From NCBI GenBank assembly GCA_963787415.1, contig CAWBCO010000002.1:682001-746000 (forward strand): a DNA stretch of 64,000 nt, read 5' to 3'. The notes under the pieces were generated by a model. The model had not been told where the DNA came from, searched no databases, and was given only the letters and a program-made list of their open reading frames with translations. This document shows positions 16,440-25,203 of the stretch, one piece after another (position 1 is the first letter of the stretch; the number at the start of each line of letters is the position of its first letter). The stretch comes from CAVUWL01 sp963787415. Lineage in GTDB: Bacteria; Actinomycetota; Thermoleophilia; Solirubrobacterales; 70-9. A program made the translations under genes and the position numbers.

Positions 16440-17640
16440 GTGGTCCCCCACAGCGCGTCGTCGGACGGATCGTCTAAAGCAATCGAGGCATGTAGGTCGG
16501 CCAGCACTGCTTCCTCTCCCCCACGCGCACCCCTGGCGGCGGCGGACAAGCTTCGCACCGCGGCGTCCTCGGCCTTGCCCTTGGCACCACCAAGTTCTGC
16601 GGCCTGCGTCCTAGCGGCACTCGGTCCGGCGCTCGCCAGATTCACACGGGGGGAAGAGGAAGCAGTGCCGCGCTTTGCCGAGAGGGAAGCGGCGGGACGG
16701 TAGGTGAGCAAAGAGGCGAAGGTCCCTGCCGACCTAGATAGATTGTCGGTCGCGATCCCTGTCAAGGCACTCGCTAGCGCTCGACCTCGGTCTGCGACCG
16801 GCCTACGGGTGACAGGGTCGCGACCACGGACGCTGCAACTGGCGGATGAGCCCGGAGAACAGCGGCGGGCGGCCCCGGACTCGGGAGCGGGAAGCAACAC
16901 GAGGCCAAAGGGACCGCCCACGCTGTTGAGAGAGGGAGCCCGGAGATTCAGGGCCCCGTTTGCGTCGTCGGCCAGGGAAGCGAGACGAGCGCAATCTTGA
17001 AAGTTGAAGGCCATCACTTGTGGGTGCTGGACCGGGAAGGAGCAGAACGAGGATGGCACAGCGTGGGTGGTTTGACCAGCGGTGATTGCGAGGGACGACG
17101 CGGGGTTAGTGGTCCACCGCGTCGCGTCGCAAGACGGTGCGTCTACAGCGATTGAGGCATGTAGGTCGGCATTCGCAGTGCCGCATCCCGAACCGTTGGG
17201 CTGAGAACAGTCGCGGGCGGCCCAAGCCCGGGGACGGCAGGGAGTGCCCCCAAGACCCAGGGGGCCGCCCGCGCTGTCTTGATCAGGAGCCCGGAGATTC
17301 AGGGCCCCGTTTGCGCCGTCGGCCAGGGAAGCGGGACGAGCGCAATCTTGAAAGTGGTTGGTGGCAGCGACGGACGGGGTGTGGGCGGTGGTCCCCGGTA
17401 CGATGTCGGGGGACGAGGCGGTTACAGCAACTGAGGCATGTAGGTCGGCAGGGAGCTTTGCCGAGAGAGAAGTGACGGGACGGTAGGTGGGCGAAGAGGC
17501 GAAGCTCCCTGCCGACCTATTTGGATTATCGGCCGGACTCGCCGTCAAGGCGCTCGCAAAAGCTCGGCCTCGGCCTGCGGCCGCCCTGCGGGTGACTGCG
17601 GTCCGGCCAAGCGAAGTGAACTGAGCAGGTTGAAACCACG
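16440..17640. repeat. degenerate direct- and inverted-repeat array
   Basis: No convincing gene in about 1.2 kb. Unit 1 occurs at 16673-16812 and 17456-17595 (CTTTGCCGAGAG...GGGACGGTAGGTG...CTGCCGACCTA). Unit 2 occurs at 16935-17004 and 17286-17355 (GGAGCCCGGAGATTCAGG...GCGCAATCTTGAAAGT). A motif GAGGCATGTAGGTCGG occurs near 16487, 17153 and 17435. A perfect 17-bp inverted repeat is AGGTCGGCAGGGAGCTT (17442-17458) with its complement at 17502-17518. Copy F of the palindromic family is embedded at 16563-16640 (CTTGG 16580-16584, CCAAG 16590-16594). An open minus-strand frame spans the array but has repeat-like, unrecognisable content. Confidence 0.6.
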
Positions 17641-18001
17641 GAGGACCGCAACGAGCCGATGGCTCGGCCTGCGGTGAAGCCCGAATCAGATCCGGACGAT
17701 GTCCTCACGTAGCAACTCCTCTGCCGTGGCTGCCCATTCCTTGGCCCCGATCCACTTCGCGGATCCCCTGGCCCCAGTCCGGTCAGCCGGTTCATATCTT
17801 CTCCTGGGCTGGAACACGCCTTCTCCGCAAACGGATCGGTCCGTGCCGTAAGCCCGCAGTAAGTGAATCACGTCCGGACCGACTTTGCAAGCCCCCTCGG
17901 CGAACATTTATAAGCGGAGAGCTAGCAATCTCAGCATATTTCGCTTTATCATGGGGAAAATGCTTGGTAGAAGAAGGCTGCTCTGCGATAGCCGTCTGGG
18001 A
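17641..18001. other. intergenic region, no firm gene
   Basis: A 73-codon minus-strand frame (17686-17907, starting MFAEGACKVGPDVIHLL) is open and starts next to a TATAAA-like stretch, but I recognise no family and it has no ribosome site. Upstream of 17795 a good AGGAGAAGAT precedes another short ATG frame. Neither is called as a gene. Confidence 0.3.
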
Positions 18002-18055
18002 CGTTGACGTACCAGTAAATTTTACTCTTAAATACGTAGACGTACCGCTGAGGAG
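18002..18055 (+). promoter_or_regulatory. promoter and operator-like repeats of the double TetR gene
   Basis: A sigma-70 type promoter is visible: TTGACG (18004-18009), 18-nt spacer, TTAAAT (18028-18033). Two near-identical boxes CGT(T/A)GACGTACC at 18002-18013 and 18035-18046 are 33 bp apart, about three helical turns, and the second lies within the palindrome TACGT-AG-ACGTA (18033-18044). GAGGAG at 18050-18055 is the ribosome site, 6 nt before the ATG. The arrangement suggests autoregulation by the encoded TetR protein; this is inferred. Confidence 0.6.
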
Positions 18056-18061
18056 AACAAA

Positions 18062-19420
18062 ATGGGGGTATCGTCGCTTGACATGGTGCAAACTCCGTGG
18101 GGCGATTCGGACGAACTGAGGGCGAGAATGATGCCCCCAGGGCGAGGTACGCCGCGCGATGTGGCGGAACGAAATCAGCGCGAGAGGCTGTTCGCATCGA
18201 TGCTCGCGACGGTGGCGGCGAAAGGCTATGAGGCGACCCGGGTGGCCGATCTGTCCGAGTTGTGCGGGGTGTCGCGCTCCGCCTTTTACCAGCACTTCGA
18301 GGACAAGGAGGCCTGTTTCCTGGCGATGATCGAGGAGCTGGTCGAGCCGGTGACGGAGAGGCTCAACGGAGGGTTGGAGCGAGAAGACGCAGAGGCGGTC
18401 AGGGAGGCGTTCGAAGCCCTGATCGGCGCGATCGTCGAGCAGCCGGTGGCGGCAAGGGTCGTCTTTGACGTCTACGCCGCAGGACCGAAGGGAGTAGCAC
18501 TGGCCGAGCGGATACTGGCAGGATTCGAGGTGGTGCTGGAGCGGCTTTTCGACTCGGCCCGCGGTGGCGAGGACATGCCGCCGGAGGTGGTGAGGGCGCT
18601 GATCGGGGGGGTGCAGAGGGTGATCCGCAGGCGCCTGAATTCGGGCCAAGAGGAGGAACTGATCGAACTGGCGCCGGCGCTCTGGGATTGGATGGTCGGC
18701 TACCCCCCACCCCCCGGTCCGTTGCGAGCGCCGCAGCCGCGCTCGCTTGAGCCGAGGCCGTTCGAAGAGCGCCAGGCGGCCTCGAGCCCACAGGAGCGGG
18801 TGCTGCGGGCGATGGCGGCGGTGATCGCCGAGCAGGGCTACCTTGAGACCTCCGTGGCCGAGATCGTCCAGCGGGCCAGGACTTCCCAGCGGACCTTTTA
18901 CGAATCGTTCGCGAACAAAGAGGACGCGATGGTCGCGGCACTCGACACCGCCTCGTTGAAGATGGAGGCTGCGGCGCGTTCGGCCTTTGATTGGCAACAC
19001 CGAGTGCTGGCAGCCGAGGAGGCGATGTTTCAGTTCAGCGTGGCCGAGCCCGAGTACGCGCGGCTCAACGGGACGGATATGTATGCGGCGGGGAGTAGGG
19101 CGCTTGAGCACCGCGAGGCCGTTGGCAAGATGATCGAGGGGCTGCTGGAGCCCGGCTACGAGCTGGCTTCCGAGACGCCGGCGGTCGTCGGCGAGGCAAT
19201 CGGCGGGGCGATCTACGCACTGCTCTATGACATCGACACGCCGAGAGTGCCGGGGCGATTGGCGGAACTGATTCGGATGTCTGCCTACATCAGCCTGGTG
19301 CCGTTCCTGGGCGCCGAGGAGGCCTACGCCGTTGTGGTCGGAAACGAGAGAGTCGAGCCGGTCCATATCCCTAATGACAGGTTGGTGCCGGTGGGGAATA
19401 ACAGCGAGGGCGATGGGTGA
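18062..19420 (+). CDS. transcriptional regulator with two TetR domains
   Basis: 452 residues. Two TetR-type helix-turn-helix domains are present: about residues 38-86 (ATVAAKGYEATRVADLSELCGVSRSAFYQHF-type) and about 240-290 (MAAVIAEQGYLETSVAEIVQRARTSQRTFYESF-type), each followed by a helical ligand-domain segment, joined by a Pro-rich linker (GYPPPPGPLRAPQPR). TetR proteins normally have about 200 residues and dimerise; a fused double copy can bind an operator as one chain. Such tandem TetRs are known in actinobacteria, but the ligand is not predictable. The start follows GAGGAG closely. The gene stands alone; its likely target is its own palindromic promoter. Confidence 0.85.
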   Translation: MGVSSLDMVQTPWGDSDELRARMMPPGRGTPRDVAERNQRERLFASMLATVAAKGYEATRVADLSELCGVSRSAFYQHFEDKEACFLAMIEELVEPVTERLNGGLEREDAEAVREAFEALIGAIVEQPVAARVVFDVYAAGPKGVALAERILAGFEVVLERLFDSARGGEDMPPEVVRALIGGVQRVIRRRLNSGQEEELIELAPALWDWMVGYPPPPGPLRAPQPRSLEPRPFEERQAASSPQERVLRAMAAVIAEQGYLETSVAEIVQRARTSQRTFYESFANKEDAMVAALDTASLKMEAAARSAFDWQHRVLAAEEAMFQFSVAEPEYARLNGTDMYAAGSRALEHREAVGKMIEGLLEPGYELASETPAVVGEAIGGAIYALLYDIDTPRVPGRLAELIRMSAYISLVPFLGAEEAYAVVVGNERVEPVHIPNDRLVPVGNNSEGDG

Positions 19421-19623
19421 AGCCGGACGGAGGCGGGACATTTGGTTAGGTCGCAATTTGTTAGTGAGCATTAGTTCGCAGGGCGCTCCGGCCGCGAGCG
19501 GCTAGAGAAATCGGGCGGTCTCTCGGGCACAGCGGATTTGGTCGTCTCTCGGACCGCCGGTGATAGGCAGGCATATCGATATAAGGGCGTGGGCGCGAAA
19601 AGTTGCCCCCTCCCCACCCCGAT

Positions 19624-19855
19624 CTAGCTTCGGACGATCTGGGAGACGCGCTGGTAGGACATTTTCAGCACCCGTGCGATGTCCACCATCGGTAAGCCAT
19701 CGCGATAGGCGGCGCGGATGGCGGCGTCGCGCTCGGCGCGGTGGCGCTCGCGAGACTGAGCCAGTTGCGCCTCACGCTTGGCGTGGTCCTTGGCGAATGC
19801 ATTAAGCCGGGCCAGGGCATCGGGGGCGTGGCGTTTTGGGCGGGCGATTTACCAA
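19624..19855 (-). pseudogene. small helix-turn-helix protein without a usable start
   Basis: The minus-strand frame encodes about 70 residues (PKRHAPDALARLNAFA...RERHRAERDAAIRAAYRDG) ending with a good sigma-r4-like helix-turn-helix: LPMVDIARVLKMSYQRVSQIVR. The frame is closed upstream by TAA at about 19856 with no ATG or GTG before the helical part, whereas a TTG start exists one frame away (TTG-GTA-AAT), so a single indel probably disrupts the 5' end. It could be a small regulator left by a mobile element. Confidence 0.45.
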
Positions 19856-19862
19856 TCGTCGG

Positions 19863-19896
19863 AGCTATTCGTAATAATGGGTTAGCATGAATAGCT
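19863..19896. promoter_or_regulatory. inverted repeat before the recombinase genes
   Basis: AGCTATTC (19863-19870) and GAATAGCT (19889-19896) are perfect 8-bp arms around an AT-rich spacer GTAATAATGGGTTAGCAT. It lies 38 nt before the TTG start of the first recombinase and is markedly AT-rich for this genome. It could be an operator, a promoter, or part of the recombinase attachment site. Confidence 0.4.
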
Positions 19897-19934
19897 AGGA
19901 TGCGTCAGTCTGCCCGATCAAGCTGGCTTGGGAT

Positions 19935-21971
19935 TTGATTCTCGATGGCTACATCCGGGTTTCGCAGGTGGCCGGAAGGGGCGGTGAGCGGTTCATCTCG
20001 CCATCGGTCCAGCGGGAGGAGATCGAGGCGTGGACAAGCTCAAATGGGGCGCTGATCGGCGAGGTGTTCGAGGAGCTCGATGAGAGCGGCGGGCGCGCCG
20101 ACCGACCTCTCCTCGTGCAGGCGATCGAGCGGGTGGAGGGCGGTGAATCCGATGGGGTGATCGTGGCCAAGCTGGACCGCTTCGGTCGCTCCCTGTTGGA
20201 CGGTCTGAGCGCAATTGCTCGAATCGAGGCGGTCGGCGGAACTTTCATCAGCGTCCAGGACGGTTTCGACCTCGGCACGTCGACCGGCAAGCTGGTGTTG
20301 CGGATCATGTTCTCGATCGGCGAGTGGGAGCTCGAACGAGCACGCACGAACTGGGATATTGCGAAGGCGCGAGCGGTCGCCCGCGGGCTCTATATATATG
20401 CGTCGGCACCTCCGGGCTACCGACGGGGAAAGGACCGGAGGCTGCGGATCGAGCCGAAGGAGGCGGCGGTGATGCGGGAGGTGTTTGAGCGGCGCCTGCG
20501 GGGAGAGTCATGCGGAAGGATCGCCACGTTTCTCAACGAGTCGGAGCTGAGGACTCAGAGCGGTGTTCCCTTCGCAGGTTTCAACGTCGGACTACTGCTC
20601 AAGACCCGCGCCTATCGCGGAGAAGTTCACTCGGGGCGTCACAGCAATCCGAAGGGGCACGAGCCGATTGTGGATCGAGATACCTGGGAGGCTTGCCAGT
20701 CACCAAGAGTCGAGAGCGTGCGAATTCAAGTTCTGCTCAGTGGACACATCAGGTGCGCGGCTTGCGGCCGGATGCTGGGCGCCGCCCGGGAGTCTTCGCA
20801 CAGCCGGTTCAGCTACTACCACTGCGACGGGGTCAAAGGCAGCTGCCGAGCACCTGCCCATGTGCGAGTGGATCTGATCGACCCACTGGTCGAAGAATTC
20901 ATGTTCTCCCTGAGTCGGCGCAGTAGACCAAAGACCGAGGGATCTGATGCCCAGAAGTGCAAAACGGCGCTGGCCAAGGCCGAAGGGGAGCTTGCTGCCT
21001 ACCGAGACAATCCAAGACTGATGCGCAAGCTTGGACCCGAGGCCTTCGAGGCCGGAGTCGCCGCGCGCCAGCGGGTGGTCGATCGAGGACTGCTCGAGCT
21101 GGGTCGGACGAAGAAGACGAAGAGGCGGCCAAGATTTGATCTCGAGGATCTAGAGGGGCGCTGGTCGGAGCTGAGTTGGGAAGAACGCTGCTCCGCGGTC
21201 GGAGAGCTGATCGATTGCGTCGTGGTGGCACGTGGCGCCGATCCGGTAATCGATCGCGCCTGGGTTTTCCGGCGCGGGCGGGGACCGCGTACCTACGATG
21301 CGCGCGGCAAACTGGTCGAGCAATTCGACCCGGCGTTTAAACACGCCAGCAAACTGGCCCCGGTCCGGCGCTGGCCGCCAGAGCGGATCGAGAAGGAACT
21401 GCGCACGTTCATGGGTGAGCGCTCGGAGTGGCCGAAATACGCGGAGTTTGCCGACGCCGGATATGGGCGGCTTGAGACGCAGGTGATGGCGTGGGGTGGT
21501 CCGTTTTATTGGGGCCACAAACTGGGAGTGAGGGTCGAATTGCAACTGGTGTGGAGCGAACGGCTGCTTCTGGATGCGCTGGCACCACTGCTTGAGGGCC
21601 GAGAGGACTGGCCTGAAGCCGCAGAGTTTTTTGCCGCGGGAATGGCGCCTGTTTATCGAGCGGTTGGCTACCGCGGGGGAATGCAACGCTGGGCCAGGAA
21701 GCTGGGCTTGAAATACAGCAAGAAGAACACCATGTGGACCGACGAGGTGATCGAGGGAGAGCTAGATGAGTTCGTAGGCGAGCGGCAAGTGTTTCCAACC
21801 TTTAGCGAATTCGAGGAAGCCGGCCGGCGGAAGCTCTACTGGGCGATCGTGAGACACGGCGGACTTAGCGATTGGAGCCAGCGGATCGGGTTGGGGCGCA
21901 CGGCACGATCTCGGGGCGCGGAGCGAGGGGCAGGACCTCGGACCCAGAGCAAGCGACGACAGAAGGTCTAG
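19935..21971 (+). CDS. large serine recombinase A
   Basis: 678 residues from TTG 19935 (the next gene begins with the matching LLDGYIRVSEV). Resolvase domain 1-150: GYIRVS with catalytic Ser10, then VIVAKLDRFGRS, the conserved Arg region. A recombinase domain (about 160-265) is followed by a zinc ribbon with CAAC and HC...C ligands (HIRCAACGRML, YYHCDGVKGSCRAPAH), then a coiled coil. Unusually, the last 220 residues form three modules of about 52-55 residues with pattern W-x-x-x-x-I-x-x-E-L...P...EF..AG...L..AV...GG...W...LG, resembling helix-turn-helix or homing-endonuclease-associated repeats. Such enzymes integrate or excise mobile DNA at short att sites. The next gene is a paralogue 3 nt downstream. 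Confidence 0.9.
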   Translation: MILDGYIRVSQVAGRGGERFISPSVQREEIEAWTSSNGALIGEVFEELDESGGRADRPLLVQAIERVEGGESDGVIVAKLDRFGRSLLDGLSAIARIEAVGGTFISVQDGFDLGTSTGKLVLRIMFSIGEWELERARTNWDIAKARAVARGLYIYASAPPGYRRGKDRRLRIEPKEAAVMREVFERRLRGESCGRIATFLNESELRTQSGVPFAGFNVGLLLKTRAYRGEVHSGRHSNPKGHEPIVDRDTWEACQSPRVESVRIQVLLSGHIRCAACGRMLGAARESSHSRFSYYHCDGVKGSCRAPAHVRVDLIDPLVEEFMFSLSRRSRPKTEGSDAQKCKTALAKAEGELAAYRDNPRLMRKLGPEAFEAGVAARQRVVDRGLLELGRTKKTKRRPRFDLEDLEGRWSELSWEERCSAVGELIDCVVVARGADPVIDRAWVFRRGRGPRTYDARGKLVEQFDPAFKHASKLAPVRRWPPERIEKELRTFMGERSEWPKYAEFADAGYGRLETQVMAWGGPFYWGHKLGVRVELQLVWSERLLLDALAPLLEGREDWPEAAEFFAAGMAPVYRAVGYRGGMQRWARKLGLKYSKKNTMWTDEVIEGELDEFVGERQVFPTFSEFEEAGRRKLYWAIVRHGGLSDWSQRIGLGRTARSRGAERGAGPRTQSKRRQKV

Positions 21972-21974
21972 GCA

Positions 21975-24032
21975 GTGCTGCTCGATGGCTACATCCGCGT
22001 TTCAGAGGTCAGAGGCCGAGAGGGTGAAAGTTTCATCTCTCCCTCGGTGCAGCGGGAAGAGATCGAGAGGTGGGCCCGATCGCACGACGCCGAGTTGGGG
22101 CAGGTCTTCGAGGAGCTCGACGAGAGCGGTGCTCGTGCGAACCGCCCGCTGCTGAGGAGGGCAATCGGGCGGGTGGAGAGCGGCGAGTCAAACGGCATCG
22201 TAGTTGCCAAATTCGATCGCTTCGCCCGCTCGGTGGTGGACGGGCTGCGCTCGATCGCGAAGATCGAGAGCGCCGGGGGGACATTCGTCAGCGTCGAGGA
22301 CGGTGTTGATCTGAGCACACCGACGGGAAAGCTGGTCGCCAGGACTCTTTTCTCAATCGGTGAGTGGGAGCTCGATCGGATGCGCTCAAGCTGGGACATT
22401 GCAAAGGCTCGCGCGATCGAGCGCGGGATATACGTCGGCCGCGAGGGCCCGTTCGGATATCGACGGGGTGAGGACCGCCGGCTGCAGATCGAACCGCGGG
22501 AGGCGGCGCTGGTCAAGAAGATCTTTGAGCGGCGACGGCGGGGGGCCAGCTACGACGAGCTCGCAGAGTTCCTGAATGGCTCTGGGTTCAAACCGACGCG
22601 GGGTGCGAGCTTCAACAGGCAGATGATGGTCAGGATCGTGGCCGATCCGGCGTATCGAGGAGAGGCATATTCAGGTTCCCATCGCAACCGGAACGCACAC
22701 AAGCCGATCATCGATGCGGCGAGCTGGCAGGAGTGTCAGGGCCTTCCAAAGACTCAAAACAACCGATTTGGCGGCCTGGCAGCAGGCCTGATCCGGTGCG
22801 CCAGCTGCGGGCGGGCGATGACAGCTCCCCAACCGGCATCAAGCTACAAAGGCTCCAACAGCTACCGCTGTAGGAGTGAGGACAATAGGTGCGGCACACC
22901 GGCACATATAGCGGCAGAAGAGCTTGACCCTCTGGTCGAGGAGTTCATCTTCCACCGGAACGGTTCGGCATCCGCAGGCGCCAGCGCTGCGGCTGTTGAT
23001 AGGTGCTGGGCGGCGCTTGAGAAATGCCGGGCCGCGGCCGAGGCGACCTTGGAGGATCTAGACGCCTACGGCGGAAATCCGCGACTGAAGAGGACGCTCG
23101 GATCTCAGTCCTTCGAGGCGGGGTTGGCCAAGCGGCAGCGCCTGAATGAGCGGGCGCTACTTGAACTGGCAAAGGCGCGGAGGGCAATGAGTGAGCCGGA
23201 GTTGGATTTGGGGGCGACCGAGGCGCGCTGGCAAAAGCTGAGCAGGCAAGAGCGCTGTGAGGTTGTCAGGGAGCTGGTCGACTGCGTGGTGATCGAGCCG
23301 GGCTCGGGCCCCGCGCTGGAGCGGACATGGATTTTCAAGCGAGGCCGGGGACCACTGGTGGACGAGGCCGCGGCGAGGCTGCGGGACTTCAGGCCGGGCA
23401 TGGCCGGCGCCAAAAGACCGCGGAAGCCGCGGCCTTGGTCAAAGAAGCGGATCGCGGAGGAGCTTGGCGAGTTTCTGGCCGATCGAGATGAGTGGCCCAA
23501 CTACCAAGAGTTTGCGGATGCGGGTCGGGGGCGCCTGCACGCTCAGGTGATGGCCTGGGGCGGGCCCTACAACTGGGGAAACCGCTTCGGCGTGAACGTA
23601 CCGCGAGGGATCGTCAGCTGGAACGAGACCAGGCTGGAAGCTGCCCTGGCTCCATTCCTGAGCGGACGGGAAGACTGGCCAAGCCTGAAGGAATTCGAAG
23701 CCGCCGGCCTGGGGCCGGTCTGCTTCGCTGTCCGGTGTCACGGCGGAGCAGAGCTTTGGGCGGGCCGATTCGGACTCAGGTACAAGAAGCTGAGGCGGCC
23801 GTGGTCGGAGGAGCGGATCGAGCGGGAGCTGAGCGAGTTCCTGGTGGGACGCGATTCCTTCCCGACGGAAAATGAATTCAAGGACGCCAGCCGCCGGCCG
23901 CTGTACACAGCGATGCATGGGCACGGTGGGTTAGCGTATTGGAGGGAGCGGGTTGGGGAGAGGGTGAATAGAACGGGGAAAGAGGGCGCGGTGAATTCTC
24001 GACCGGAAGAGGAGGTGAGGGCCGGAAGTTGA
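21975..24032 (+). CDS. large serine recombinase B
   Basis: 685 residues, GTG start 21975, 3 nt after recombinase A, so co-transcribed. Same order: resolvase domain with Ser10 (GYIRVSEV) and FDRFARSVVDG, recombinase domain, zinc ribbon (LIRCASCGRAM...YRCRSEDNRCGTPAH), coiled coil, then three C-terminal modules (KKRIAEELGEFL, ETRLEAALAPFL, EERIERELSEFL, each closing with GG...W...G). The two proteins are clearly homologous yet diverged. Paired large serine recombinases, as in CcrA/CcrB of SCC elements, can act together on att sites; whether these two cooperate is inferred from coupling alone. Confidence 0.9.
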   Translation: MLLDGYIRVSEVRGREGESFISPSVQREEIERWARSHDAELGQVFEELDESGARANRPLLRRAIGRVESGESNGIVVAKFDRFARSVVDGLRSIAKIESAGGTFVSVEDGVDLSTPTGKLVARTLFSIGEWELDRMRSSWDIAKARAIERGIYVGREGPFGYRRGEDRRLQIEPREAALVKKIFERRRRGASYDELAEFLNGSGFKPTRGASFNRQMMVRIVADPAYRGEAYSGSHRNRNAHKPIIDAASWQECQGLPKTQNNRFGGLAAGLIRCASCGRAMTAPQPASSYKGSNSYRCRSEDNRCGTPAHIAAEELDPLVEEFIFHRNGSASAGASAAAVDRCWAALEKCRAAAEATLEDLDAYGGNPRLKRTLGSQSFEAGLAKRQRLNERALLELAKARRAMSEPELDLGATEARWQKLSRQERCEVVRELVDCVVIEPGSGPALERTWIFKRGRGPLVDEAAARLRDFRPGMAGAKRPRKPRPWSKKRIAEELGEFLADRDEWPNYQEFADAGRGRLHAQVMAWGGPYNWGNRFGVNVPRGIVSWNETRLEAALAPFLSGREDWPSLKEFEAAGLGPVCFAVRCHGGAELWAGRFGLRYKKLRRPWSEERIERELSEFLVGRDSFPTENEFKDASRRPLYTAMHGHGGLAYWRERVGERVNRTGKEGAVNSRPEEEVRAGS

Positions 24033-24280
24033 GTCGGGAGCATGCTTTGAGCCGTTTGAGGTCTTGGCGGAATTTGGTTGCCGTGAGCCATGAGCCTCTA
24101 CGCAGAACTGGACAGGGACGGGTTGCTCCGCCCTTCGACAACGCGATCCGACTAATGATCATGTGGGCGCGAAGAGACTTCCACCGAAGACTTGAGAGGT
24201 GTTAGTCCTGCGGATTGGAAGAAAGAAAGGCCTCCCGAAGACCTCGGCACCAGAAGCCGGGGTTTCCGGGAGGCACGGAA

Positions 24281-24631
24281 CTACGCGGCGAGGGCTATCT
24301 GGGGCTCGTTACTGTCGGGTTCGGTGTCCTTCTCGCGAGGGGGTCGGTCAAGAAACTCGACCCAGCCGATGACGCTGTAGCGGTAGCGCTTGGAATCGTC
24401 GGCGCTGCGCCACTCGTCATATATGAGGCGGCCGCTGACGGCGATCTTGCTGCCCTTGTGCATGTACTCGGCGCAGACGTAGGCCTGTTCGTCGAAGGTA
24501 CGCACGTCGATGTAGGTCGTCGGGCGCGAGCCGTTATCGACGGCGAGGCGCATCTTGCAGATCGGACGGTCGTCGCGGTAGACCAGCTCGGGATCGTGGG
24601 TGAGATAGCCGGTGAGGGTGACGTTGTTCAT
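24281..24631 (-). CDS. single-stranded DNA-binding protein (SSB), copy 1
   Basis: 116 residues from the ATG at 24631, which is preceded by AGAAGGGA. The OB-fold pattern is clear: MNNVTLTGYLTHDPEL, ICKMRLAVDN, YIDVRTFDEQAYVCAEYMHKGSKIAVSGRL, YRYSVIGWVEFL. SSB coats single-stranded DNA during transfer and repair. The tail is short and ends NEPQIALAA; the acidic DDDIPF-like tip used to recruit partner proteins is absent. The open frame continues upstream to 24700 but lacks a better start. Opposite strand to the neighbouring HNH-recA pair. Confidence 0.9.
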   Translation of the reverse strand: MNNVTLTGYLTHDPELVYRDDRPICKMRLAVDNGSRPTTYIDVRTFDEQAYVCAEYMHKGSKIAVSGRLIYDEWRSADDSKRYRYSVIGWVEFLDRPPREKDTEPDSNEPQIALAA

Positions 24632-24795
24632 GGGGGGTTCCCTTCTGTGGTGGTTACGGAGCCGGTTTGGGCTCGGCCTTATAAGGGGCGGCCCCGCCAA
24701 AACTCACCCCCCATTGGCCCTCGGCGGTCTTGGATCTCCCCGCCTCGATCTGCAAAGGGGGGGCAGATTTCGGTCCTCGGACCTTTAGAAGTCAT

Positions 24796-25203
24796 ATGGA
24801 CTCGACGCCGATGAGCCGAAGAGGGCTGCTATCTGGGCCACTGCCGCCCGGATCGATCGTTCGTGCGCCCCGAACTCCCGCTTCACCCGAGCAGCGACTC
24901 AAGGTCTCCGGAACCGGCTGTGTGGTCTGTGGGAGGCGCCCCGTCGACCCGGCCCATCTGGTGCCACAGCGACTCGGAGGTTGTGCGAGTCCGGATTGCG
25001 TGATCGCGCTCTGTCGCACCCATCACCGATTGTTTGACAGTCGCCGACTCGCGCTCTCGCCCTATATGGGCCGCGGGTTTCGGCGGGAGCGGACGCATGC
25101 GCTGGCCCATGTCGGCGCCCAGGAACTTCAACACGCATTGGAGGGCGGTGGATGGCCGCCGCCCTGGTCAGAGGAAATCGATCGAAGGAGGAATGCGCTA
25201 TGA
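24796..25203 (+). CDS. HNH-type endonuclease-like protein
   Basis: 135 residues from ATG 24796 (MSRRG at 24811 is an alternative). It carries CVVCGRR, then PAHLVPQRLGG, CASPDCVIALCRTHHRLFD: the paired cysteines plus the central HL and C-R-T-H-H motif of an HNH/NinG-like zinc nuclease fold. Its TGA overlaps the ATG of recA (ATGA), so the two are translationally coupled. Coupling to RecA and proximity to SSB suggests a role in processing incoming or recombining element DNA; substrate unknown. Confidence 0.7.
   Translation: MDSTPMSRRGLLSGPLPPGSIVRAPRTPASPEQRLKVSGTGCVVCGRRPVDPAHLVPQRLGGCASPDCVIALCRTHHRLFDSRRLALSPYMGRGFRRERTHALAHVGAQELQHALEGGGWPPPWSEEIDRRRNAL

Noticed and set aside
16217..17548. 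443-codon minus-strand frame with DLHAS and NGALNLRAP repeats
   Set aside because: Coincides with a degenerate DNA repeat array; repeated peptides follow DNA repeats and no signal, start or family is seen.
17792..19471. 559-codon minus-strand frame
   Set aside because: Antisense shadow of the double TetR gene, His/Arg/Leu-rich.
19500..19560. GGTCTCTCGG/CGTCTCTCGG words as recombinase att site
   Set aside because: Short and imperfect; no second copy at a far element end was recognised in the window.
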